This document shows positions 1 through 6,379 of a DNA stretch of 8,026 bases, piece after piece (within the stretch, counting starts at the first letter, position 1; each line of letters opens with the position of its first letter). Origin of the DNA: Acidobacteriaceae bacterium (GTDB lineage Bacteria; Acidobacteriota; Terriglobia; Bryobacterales; Bryobacteraceae). The stretch spans positions 1-8,026 of the forward strand of contig JAFAQG010000530.1 of NCBI GenBank assembly GCA_019246575.1, written 5' to 3'. The notes beneath the pieces are model-generated. The model had not been told where the DNA came from and searched no databases. It worked only from the letters and a program-made list of their open reading frames with translations. The position numbers were made by a program, and so were the translations under genes.

Positions 1-691
1 GAACTTTGAACTCCTGTACGGATTCTACGGACGGCTGAACCATTACCGTGTTGAATGTGTATTCGTTGTCCATGATGCCGTCCACAAGCCACGCGTTCGC
101 GTTGGCTTGACTTCCGAGCGCGTTGAAGTCCGAAGCGGCGCGCGGGTTGAATGTGCTCGCGCCTGAAAGGTTTTCACCCGCCTGCCCCTGCGTAACTCCC
201 GGTACAAGATACACAAGCTGCGCGAAATTACGGCCGTTCAGCGGCAATTCTTCCACCGACCGCTGGTTAATAACTTCACCGAGCTCCGCCGTTTCCGACC
301 GGATCAGTGGCGCTGCAGCGGTCACTTCGAGGGTCTGCGTGACCTGGCCCACTTGGAGCGCAAAATCGACGCGCGCTTTCTGATCTACGTCGAGAGCAAC
401 GTTCTGTGAGACTTCGCGCTTGAAACCTTCCTTCTCGACCGCGACGGTGTACGTGCCGGGTATCAAGAACGGCACGGTATAATCGCCGGTCTGGTCCGTT
501 TCGGACTGTGTACTCGTTCCCTTGTTTGTATCTGTGACGGTGATTCTAGCGCCCGACACGGCAGCGCCCGTAACATCATGGACGCTTCCCAGGATGGTGC
601 CCGTTGTGACTTGGCCGAACGCGGCGCCAGAGAGGAAAAGAAAACCCAGCATACGCAGCCAAGCTTCGCTTGACATGTGGCGGATCGACAT
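1..691 (-). CDS. TonB-dependent receptor with carboxypeptidase-regulatory-like N-terminal domain (Oar-like), N-terminal part only
   Basis: Reading the minus strand from ATG at 691 gives 230 open codons that run off the left edge, so this is the N-terminal quarter or less of a large outer-membrane protein. Residues 1-26 form a signal peptide (hydrophobic LGFLFLSGAAFG, likely cleavage near G26/Q27). Residues about 29-115 are a CarboxypepD_reg-like beta-sandwich, with the typical pattern TGTILGSVHDVTGAAVSGA followed by TGDYTVPFLIPGTYTVAVE and GF. Then come the VTAAAPLI linker and the start of the plug domain, with the hallmark ELPLNGRNFAQLVYLVPGV at about 148-166. Such receptors are abundant in Acidobacteria and are usually annotated as TonB-dependent receptor or Oar-like protein; substrates are mostly unknown. 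The gene lies 96 nt after glgB on the same strand. A role in glycan uptake would be a guess. M6 at 676 is an alternative start but lies 18 nt from the Shine-Dalgarno. The family is confident; the ligand is unknown. Confidence 0.9.
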   Translation of the reverse strand, partial: MSIRHMSSEAWLRMLGFLFLSGAAFGQVTTGTILGSVHDVTGAAVSGARITVTDTNKGTSTQSETDQTGDYTVPFLIPGTYTVAVEKEGFKREVSQNVALDVDQKARVDFALQVGQVTQTLEVTAAAPLIRSETAELGEVINQRSVEELPLNGRNFAQLVYLVPGVTQGQAGENLSGASTFNPRAASDFNALGSQANANAWLVDGIMDNEYTFNTVMVQPSVESVQEFKV

Positions 692-694
692 AGA

Positions 695-700
695 CCTCCT
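695..700 (-). promoter_or_regulatory. Ribosome binding site of the TonB-dependent receptor gene
   Basis: The minus strand reads AGGAGG, then TCT, then ATG. The Shine-Dalgarno is perfect but the spacer is only 3 nt, shorter than the usual 5-9. It still favours the ATG at 691, since the next in-frame ATG (676) is 18 nt away. Confidence 0.6.
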
Positions 701-760
701 CAACATAAGTACTTCTGACCCAGCTGCAACCAACTGCCTCAAATTGTAATGCAGAATATC

Positions 761-784
761 GGGGCGGGGAAGAGGGGCCCGGGG
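761..784 (+). other. G-quadruplex motif in the glgB-receptor intergenic gap
   Basis: The plus strand carries four runs of exactly four G (761-764, 766-769, 774-777, 781-784) separated by loops of 1, 4 and 3 nt, then five T. This fits the canonical intramolecular G-quadruplex pattern. It begins 4 nt past the glgB stop codon in the direction of transcription. Because the flanking genes are read from the minus strand, the G-rich strand is the DNA template and the transcript would be C-rich. The remainder of the 692-787 gap shows only the receptor ribosome binding site and no convincing promoter or hairpin terminator. The motif is seen directly; any function is inference. Confidence 0.6.
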
Positions 785-787
785 TTT

Positions 788-2689
788 TTACGACTGGCCT
801 GGCTCGAACCGGAAAAACACAACCCCGAGCGGCGGCACATTGATCGTCAGCGAGTATCTGCGCCCGTGCAGCGGAATGGGAACTGTGTTTACTCCGCCGA
901 AGTTGCCCCGACCCGAGCCGCCGTACTGCACTGCATCCGTGTTCATGATTTCTTTCCAGAATCCTCGCGCCGGTACTCCGATCCGGTAGCTGTCCTGTGG
1001 GACCGGGTTGAAATTGCAGACCACCGCGATGCGTTCCTGTTCCGACTGCCCCTTACGAAGAAAGCAGATGATGTTCTTTTCGGCGTCATGATTGTCGATC
1101 CACTCGAAACTGTCGGGAGTGTATTCGCACGCGTGTAGCGCTCCCTCGCTCCGGTACATGTTATTCAGATCGCCTACGAGCAATCGCAAAGCCGAATGCG
1201 GCTGCTCGTTCAGCAGCGACCATTCGAGACTTCCGTCGTGTTTCCATTCGGACCACTGACCAAACTCCATGCCCATGAACAACAGCTTCTTGCCGGGTTG
1301 CGCGTACATATACCCGAACAGCGCTCGCACGTTCGCAAATTTTCGCCAGTTATCACCCGGCATCTTGGTCAGCAGCGATCCCTTTCCGTAGACCACCTCA
1401 TCATGCGACAGCGAAAGAATGTAGTTCTCGTTGAACGCGTACACCATCCGAAATGTCAGTTCGTGATGATGGAATTTCCTGTACAGCGGATCATTCGCCA
1501 GGTATTGCAGGGTGTCGTGCATCCAGCCCATGTCCCACTTCAACCCGAAGCCTAGCCCTCCCACGAAAGTCGGCTTCGAGACCATCGGCCACGCGGTGGA
1601 CTCTTCCGCGATGGTCTGCACATCGGGATGGTAGCGGTAGACATCTTCGTTCATTACTCGGAGGAACGCGATGGCATCCAGATTCTCGCGCCCTCCGTAC
1701 TGGTTCGGAATCCACTCGCCCGGCTTCCGCGAATAATCCAGATACAATATCGAAGCGACAGCATCCACTCGCAGTGCATCCGCATGATACTTGTCCAGCC
1801 AGAACATCGCGCTGCTCAAGAGAAAGCTGCGCACCTCCGGTCGCGCGTAATCGAAAATGAAGCTGTTCCAATCCGGATGCACACCTTTGCGTGGGTCTGC
1901 AGGCTCGTATTCATGTTCGCCATCAAAGAGGCCGAGCCCGTGCTCGTCATTCGGGAAGTGCGAGGGCACCCAATCGAGAATTACGCCGATTCCGTTCTGA
2001 TGGAAGCGGTCGATCAGTCTCATGAAATCCTGCGGGGTACCGTAGCGGCTCGTCGGCGCAAAATAGCCGGTACTTTGGTATCCCCACGAGCCATAGAACG
2101 GGTGCTCCATGATGGGCATGAACTCCACGTGAGTAAATCCAATCTCCTTCACATAGGGAATAAGTTGATCGGCTAACTCGTTGTAAGTCAGTGGCCTGTT
2201 ATTTTCATGTGCAACCCGCCGCCAGGATCCGGCATGCACCTCGTAAATCGATATCGGAGCCTCGAGGCTGTTTGCTCCGCGCCGCTTCGCCATCCATTCC
2301 TGGTCGCTCCAGTCGTACTTGAGATCCCAGATAATCGATTGCGTCTTGGGCGGCGTATCTTGAAACACTCCGTACGGGTCAGCCTTGTTTACGTGGTAAT
2401 CTGCCTGGTTCGATTCAATGTAGAACTGATACTTAGCGCCAATCCACGTGTTAGGAACGAACGTCTCCCAGATTCCGGCGCGCCCTCTCGATGACATTCG
2501 AGCAGCGTCCTTATTCCAGCCGTTGAAGTCTCCTATTACGGAGATGGATTTCGCATCAGGTGCCCATACTGTAAAATGCGTTCCATCGTTCATCTGATGC
2601 GCGCCGAGTACATTCGCGAGCTGCGTATGCGTGCCCTCTTGAAAGTAGTGAAAATCCCTGTCTGTAAAAAAGAAGTCTCTGTTCGACAT
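788..2689 (-). CDS. glgB: 1,4-alpha-glucan branching enzyme GlgB
   Basis: This enzyme cuts alpha-1,4-glucan chains and rejoins them through alpha-1,6 bonds, making the branches of glycogen. The protein has 633 residues. An N-terminal CBM48 domain (about 27-120, with FTVWAPDAKSISVIGDFNGWN) precedes a GH13 subfamily 9 barrel. Catalytic motifs are all present: DWVPSHF at 239-245, the nucleophile D309 in ALRVDAVAS, the acid/base E362 in IAEEST, and D430 in LSHDEVVYGKGS. QYGGREN near 330 and the YEVHAGSWRR entry at 149-158 are also typical. An all-beta C-terminal domain ends with PLGVVFFRFEP. Compared with E. coli GlgB (about 730 residues) it lacks the extra N-terminal N1 module, as many bacterial branching enzymes do. 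The start ATG lies 15 nt after the maltokinase stop, with only a weak TAGG upstream, consistent with operon translation. It would act on the linear glucan made by GlgE. It is intact and ends in TAA. Confidence 0.97.
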   Translation of the reverse strand: MSNRDFFFTDRDFHYFQEGTHTQLANVLGAHQMNDGTHFTVWAPDAKSISVIGDFNGWNKDAARMSSRGRAGIWETFVPNTWIGAKYQFYIESNQADYHVNKADPYGVFQDTPPKTQSIIWDLKYDWSDQEWMAKRRGANSLEAPISIYEVHAGSWRRVAHENNRPLTYNELADQLIPYVKEIGFTHVEFMPIMEHPFYGSWGYQSTGYFAPTSRYGTPQDFMRLIDRFHQNGIGVILDWVPSHFPNDEHGLGLFDGEHEYEPADPRKGVHPDWNSFIFDYARPEVRSFLLSSAMFWLDKYHADALRVDAVASILYLDYSRKPGEWIPNQYGGRENLDAIAFLRVMNEDVYRYHPDVQTIAEESTAWPMVSKPTFVGGLGFGLKWDMGWMHDTLQYLANDPLYRKFHHHELTFRMVYAFNENYILSLSHDEVVYGKGSLLTKMPGDNWRKFANVRALFGYMYAQPGKKLLFMGMEFGQWSEWKHDGSLEWSLLNEQPHSALRLLVGDLNNMYRSEGALHACEYTPDSFEWIDNHDAEKNIICFLRKGQSEQERIAVVCNFNPVPQDSYRIGVPARGFWKEIMNTDAVQYGGSGRGNFGGVNTVPIPLHGRRYSLTINVPPLGVVFFRFEPGQS

Positions 2690-2704
2690 TTGTCGGCCTA
2701 TCGC

Positions 2705-4318
2705 TTAGCTGGTCAGGCTCAATATGCCACGCAGCGGAATCGGTAACCAATCCGGGCGATTGTTGAGCTCGTACGCGAGTTCATAGAGCGCTTTTTGCAA
2801 AACGAATGCGTCAAATAGCATCCGACGCTCCTCCGCGCTCTCGCTTACAAACGGCAGTTTGGCTGCCTGCTCGAAGTACGCCCTCAGAAATGTGGCGCTG
2901 ACCCACGCAGCCCAGAAGGACGCCCATGATTCCACCGCTGTCTTCGTATGCACGTCCGAAGGCACGCCTTCAACCTGCCCGAATAGCGCAGCGTAACCTG
3001 CATACGAGAAGGATCGAATCATCCCGGCAACATCTCGCATGGCGAGTGTTTTCGAACGCCGCTCGGCCAAAGGCCGCGCCGGTTCGCCTTCGAAGTCGAT
3101 GATGACGAAGTCATCTCCCGTATAGAGCACCTGGCCCAAGTGATAATCGCCGTGTTGGCGAATGCGCATTGCGGTGATGCGAGAGTCGCGCAAGGTTGAG
3201 AACCGCTGCCGTATGTCTGCCTCTGAGGGCAGCAGACGGGATGCGTCCTCGGCAGCTTCCGCCGGCAATGTGTCGCGCTTGTCTCGCAACAATCGAAAAG
3301 TCCGATCCGCCTCCTTCATCATTTCCCCGTACAGCACATCGCGGTAGTCAGGGGAAAAGGGCTCCGGCACAAAATCCGCCTCGCCTTGCGCATCGCTCAA
3401 CGCGGCATGCATCTGTGCCGTCCGCCTGCCCAACAGTCGAGCTGACTCGATGTACTCGCCGATGGTTTGGCGAGCAAGGGCCGGCACTTCTTCATCGCAG
3501 AGGTCTAAAGGATGATAGGATTCCAATTTCGGCGGCGCAGCAGACCCGAGTGTGCGCCCGAAATATCCGCTCAACGATTCCAGGGTGTACTTCCACGCAT
3601 CGCCCTCATTCGGTACAAAGGCCTGCAGAATACCTGCGTACATGGGAGGGCCTTTACGGGGCCGATATTGCATGTCTCCGCAAAGCGCCGGCGTGTATCT
3701 AAAGCCACGCCGGGCAAGAAAATGCCCGATTTCTAAGTCGGGATTGATGCCTGATTCCAGTTTGCGAAAAATCTTGAGGATGTATCGTTCACGGAAGATA
3801 ATTGAACTGTTGCTCTGCTCGGCGCGGGATACAAAACTCTCGACCGCCGGCTCCGTTGATCCGCATTTCCGGTCTAGCGCGTCGGTCCGGGATGCCAGAA
3901 ACACTCCTTCGCGCCCTTCGTATTCCCTATTACAGGCAATTGCATCGAGCAGCGCGCCGCGGAAGCTTGCCTCTGCCAAGGCGTTCGACAGCGTCCGATC
4001 GCTACCGCCGGGTACGCGAATTGTTGCGACCGGATTAGGGTCCCGCGTTCCACCCGCTTCGGACAGCGACAACGGAAGTAAATACGTGTCGCATTCTCCG
4101 TCCGTATAATCGACACCAACGATGACCAGGTAAGATTGCAACTCACTCATCGGAATTACATCGCGGATACGAGTCTGCTTAATGGTTTTCGCCTTGGCTC
4201 GATACCATCGCTGTGTCGCCAAAAACTCCGGCAGTACCCGCGACAACTGTTGCAGCGCCTCGCCCTGAAGCACATCTCCTGTCGAGCGCACATTCAGGAC
4301 GGGAACTTGACGGCTCAT
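2705..4318 (-). CDS. mak: Maltokinase (Mak/Pep2 type), stand-alone
   Basis: Maltokinase uses ATP to phosphorylate maltose to alpha-maltose-1-phosphate, the donor substrate of GlgE. The 537-residue protein has the family N-terminal cap, with LPEFLATQRWYRAKAKTI at about 29-46. A kinase fold resembling aminoglycoside phosphotransferases follows. K182 in RYILKIFRK is the likely nucleotide-binding lysine, HGDYHLGQVL (389-398) holds the catalytic D391, and DFEGEP (408-413) holds the metal-binding D408. The C-terminus has YELNNRPDWLPIPLRGI, typical of the family. It is longer than the roughly 455-residue mycobacterial Mak. In many bacteria this domain is fused to trehalose synthase (TreS); here no TreS domain is attached or nearby. 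I chose ATG at 4318, preceded by GAGATCGAAAG. A TTG at 4336 would add six residues (M-T-E-I-E-S) but has no visible ribosome binding site. The gene is 27 nt after the glgE stop and 15 nt before glgB. It ends in TAA. Confidence 0.92.
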   Translation of the reverse strand: MSRQVPVLNVRSTGDVLQGEALQQLSRVLPEFLATQRWYRAKAKTIKQTRIRDVIPMSELQSYLVIVGVDYTDGECDTYLLPLSLSEAGGTRDPNPVATIRVPGGSDRTLSNALAEASFRGALLDAIACNREYEGREGVFLASRTDALDRKCGSTEPAVESFVSRAEQSNSSIIFRERYILKIFRKLESGINPDLEIGHFLARRGFRYTPALCGDMQYRPRKGPPMYAGILQAFVPNEGDAWKYTLESLSGYFGRTLGSAAPPKLESYHPLDLCDEEVPALARQTIGEYIESARLLGRRTAQMHAALSDAQGEADFVPEPFSPDYRDVLYGEMMKEADRTFRLLRDKRDTLPAEAAEDASRLLPSEADIRQRFSTLRDSRITAMRIRQHGDYHLGQVLYTGDDFVIIDFEGEPARPLAERRSKTLAMRDVAGMIRSFSYAGYAALFGQVEGVPSDVHTKTAVESWASFWAAWVSATFLRAYFEQAAKLPFVSESAEERRMLFDAFVLQKALYELAYELNNRPDWLPIPLRGILSLTS

Positions 4319-4345
4319 GCTTTCGATCTCGGTCAATTCAAACGT

Positions 4346-5047
4346 TCAGAGGAAATACTCGAAGTCACTTTCCACTCGCACTCGTCTGCGTATGAGGAAG
4401 ATATGCCCTGGTACACTGTCGGGATTCAGTTCTACGTAGTTGCGTTGACCTTTCCATAGATATCGTGCACCGGTTAGCAGATCGTATGCCTGAAATGGCC
4501 TGTCAGTTTCGACGCCCAGCTTGTCGAGTGCAAGATCTGTAAAACCCGATTGCCTGTGATGCGGATCCAAGTTAATAACCACAAGAATCAGATTTGCTCC
4601 GTCCTCGCTCCGCTTGCCGTAACAGATCATTTGATCGTTATCGATGCCGTGAAACTCAAGCGTCCAATCGTTTTGTAGAGCCGGATTGTCATGACGAATA
4701 TGATTGACCAGCGAAATAAACTCGCGTAGACTATCCGGCCGGTTCAAATCCCACTCGCGGACCTGGTATTTCTCCGAATCAAGATACTCCTCGCTTCCAT
4801 GCCGTACAGGCCTCGATTCGATCAGCTCGAATGCGGGTCCATAGATGCCGTAATTCGCCCCCAATGTCGCGGCGAGCAGAAAACGGATCATGAATGCCGG
4901 TCTCGTACCCAGTTGCAAAAACTCGGTCAAAATATCGGGCGTATTCGGCCATTGATTCGGCCGAAAGAACTCGCGAACGTTCGTCTTCGTCAGTTCAGTC
5001 AAATAAGTAGTCAGTTCCGCCTTGACGTTCCGCCACGGGAAGTAAGT
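4346..5047 (-). CDS. glgE: GlgE segment after the amber codon (end of barrel and C-terminal domain)
   Basis: This segment is open from the codon after the TAG to TGA at 4348-4346. It holds REFFRPNQWPNTPDIL with the third catalytic aspartate, LGANYGIYGPAFEL, the VNHIRHDNPALQ helix, and the C-terminal beta domain (LILVVINLDPHHRQSGF, then YVELNPDSVPGHIFLIRR). There is no further stop or frameshift, so the decay, if real, is recent. A TTG at 5002 preceded by AAGGCGGAA could allow weak re-initiation giving 218 residues, but such a fragment would lack most of the barrel and is unlikely to work alone. Confidence 0.55.
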   Translation of the reverse strand, partial: TYFPWRNVKAELTTYLTELTKTNVREFFRPNQWPNTPDILTEFLQLGTRPAFMIRFLLAATLGANYGIYGPAFELIESRPVRHGSEEYLDSEKYQVREWDLNRPDSLREFISLVNHIRHDNPALQNDWTLEFHGIDNDQMICYGKRSEDGANLILVVINLDPHHRQSGFTDLALDKLGVETDRPFQAYDLLTGARYLWKGQRNYVELNPDSVPGHIFLIRRRVRVESDFEYFL

Positions 5048-5050
5048 CTA
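5048..5050 (-). other. In-frame amber (TAG) codon within glgE
   Basis: The plus strand reads CTA at 5048-5050, so the coding strand reads TCG TAG ACT TAC TTC (S, stop, T, Y, F). The family consensus at this point is S-Y-T-Y-F. TAC or TAT to TAG is a single transversion. The other intact genes here end in TAA (glgB, mak); glgE itself ends in TGA. Confidence 0.85.
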
Positions 5051-6379
5051 CGATTGGCTGAAGCCTAACTTAGCCAGCCGGTACATAATCTTCGGGCGGG
5101 TGAATGCTTCGGAGAGGAAAAGTACATCCGGGAAATCGCGCTTGATTTCCGTTATGCACCATTCCCAAAACGGGAATGCCTTTGTGTGAGGATTGTCGAC
5201 TCGAAAAATCCGCACGCCCTGATCGATCCAGAACGTAAACACGGATTTCAATTCTTGCCACAACTCGAACCACTTAGGGGTTTCAAAATCGAACGGATAA
5301 ATATCCTGATATTTCTTGGGCGGATTCTCCGCATATTGAATTGTTCCGTCTGGCCGCGTTCGAAACCATTCCTGGTGTTCTTTTACATACGGATGATCTG
5401 GCGAAGCCTGGAATGCGATGTCTAAGGCTATCTGAATGCCGAACTCCTCTGCCTTTTTCACGAGCCGGAGGAAATCCTCGAGCGTTCCCAATTGTGGATG
5501 AATCGATTTGTGTCCGCCCTCCGCCGCTCCGATCGCCCAAGGGCTACCGACATCGCCCGGCTCAGGAGTAGTTGTGTTATTCCGGCCTTTGCGAAACATT
5601 AGGCCGATGGGATGAACAGGCGGCAGGTACAGCACATCGAATCCCATTTCGGCGATATACGGCAGGCGTGCTTCGCAATCGGCAAACGTGCCATGCCGGC
5701 CCGGTTGCCGCGAAGTCGATCGCGGGAAGAATTCATACCACGAGCTGAACCGTGCACGTACCGGATCCACGACTATCTCCAGCTCGCGTTCAAACTCCGT
5801 CGCAAAACGCCGATCCGGATACCGAAGCATCGTCTGCTTCAAAGCAGGATCGGTTGCAGATACTCGCCGCGCCGGCAGATCCGAAGCCGTTGTCAGAAGA
5901 TTAGCCTTTTGCCGTAACCACTCCGCGTCGGGCTCTTTCGCGCGCTCAACTGCTTCTTCGATCAGGCCTGCGCCAATGAGATAGTCGACCGGCGTATCGG
6001 TGTTCGCCTGAATGCGCTTCAGCAGGTCTTTGCGCCAGGTCTCGAAGTGATCGACCCAGCCCAGAAGCGTGTAACGGTAGCGGCCGAGTTCTGTGACGCG
6101 AAATTCAGCAAACCAGCGGTCGTTGTTGATCGGTTCGAATCTCTGTTCGTTCCAGTTCTTCGCGTTCTCGTGCCGATATAAAAGTGCGGCCGCTACCGAA
6201 TCGTGTCCGTCGGTAAAAACGTCCGCTTCCACGCGGACCAAGTCGCCTATCGTACGCTTTGCCGGAAAGCGCCCGGCGTCTATCTCCGGCGCAACACCCT
6301 CAATAATGACCCGCCGACGCCCATCCGCCTTGGGCCTAAGCATCCGTTTTGCGATCTTCGTCTGCTCGAGCGTGGCCAT
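5048..6379 (-). CDS. glgE: GlgE segment before the amber codon (N-domain and most of the GH13 barrel)
   Basis: If TAG terminates translation, this is the product: 443 residues. Residues about 23-46 (VIIEGVAPEIDAGRFPAKR) are the conserved GlgE opening. The N-terminal beta-sandwich (DUF3416-like) with a helical insertion runs to about 205. The barrel starts with SSWYEFFPRS (212-221) and contains GFDVLYLPPVHPIG (246-259), EFGIQIALDIAFQASPDHP (312-330), nucleophile D395 and acid/base E424. It stops at LGFSQS, inside the barrel, so this fragment alone should not fold into an active enzyme. This is inferred from the GH13 fold, not tested. Confidence 0.6.
   Translation of the reverse strand: MATLEQTKIAKRMLRPKADGRRRVIIEGVAPEIDAGRFPAKRTIGDLVRVEADVFTDGHDSVAAALLYRHENAKNWNEQRFEPINNDRWFAEFRVTELGRYRYTLLGWVDHFETWRKDLLKRIQANTDTPVDYLIGAGLIEEAVERAKEPDAEWLRQKANLLTTASDLPARRVSATDPALKQTMLRYPDRRFATEFERELEIVVDPVRARFSSWYEFFPRSTSRQPGRHGTFADCEARLPYIAEMGFDVLYLPPVHPIGLMFRKGRNNTTTPEPGDVGSPWAIGAAEGGHKSIHPQLGTLEDFLRLVKKAEEFGIQIALDIAFQASPDHPYVKEHQEWFRTRPDGTIQYAENPPKKYQDIYPFDFETPKWFELWQELKSVFTFWIDQGVRIFRVDNPHTKAFPFWEWCITEIKRDFPDVLFLSEAFTRPKIMYRLAKLGFSQS

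Larger units (their letters stand above)
4346..6379 (-). pseudogene. glgE: glgE, alpha-1,4-glucan:maltose-1-phosphate maltosyltransferase, interrupted by one in-frame TAG
   Basis: GlgE (GH13 subfamily 3) transfers maltosyl units from maltose-1-phosphate to the growing end of alpha-1,4-glucan. Reading 6379 to 4346 in one frame gives 677 positions, matching the usual 660-700 residues, with a single internal stop at codon 444 (TAG). No frameshift is needed: both halves are in the same frame, and the 15 codons after the TAG (TYFPWRNVKAELTTY) continue the family sequence. The family normally reads SYTYF there, so a tyrosine codon (TAC or TAT) seems to have become TAG by one base change. The nucleophile D395 (FRVDNPHTK) and acid/base E424 (FLSEAFTRP) lie before the stop; the third catalytic residue D482 (NTPDIL) lies after it. 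The start is uncertain: ATG 6379 lacks a clear ribosome binding site, and ATG 6343 (MLRPKADGRRR) is equally plausible. It is the first gene of a tight glgE-mak-glgB cluster. The cause could be a true nonsense mutation, readthrough, or a sequencing error. Confidence 0.88.

Noticed and set aside
743..748. TACAAT as a -10 box for the TonB-dependent receptor gene (minus strand)
   Set aside because: It matches the -10 consensus well, but the sequence at the expected -35 position is TTCCCC, so there is no supported promoter.
774..790. GGGGCCCGGGG followed by TTTTT as an intrinsic terminator on the plus strand
   Set aside because: The palindromic core leaves no room for a loop, and no plus-strand gene ends here.
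749..2494. Long plus-strand open frames opposite glgB, and similar ones opposite mak, glgE and the lipoprotein gene
   Set aside because: They are antisense shadows of well-supported genes: no recognisable domains, odd Arg/Ser/Pro-rich composition and no matching ribosome binding sites.
5003..5047. A frameshift as the cause of the glgE split
   Set aside because: The codons on both sides of the TAG are in the same frame and the 15 codons between the TAG and the TTG at 5002 translate as expected GlgE sequence, so a point substitution explains the break without an indel.
5048..5050. Pyrrolysine or a reassigned genetic code at the TAG
   Set aside because: The position is tyrosine in the family, not a catalytic lysine-like site, no supporting genes are in the window, and glgB and mak end in TAA and glgE in TGA, so there is nothing positive to support recoding.
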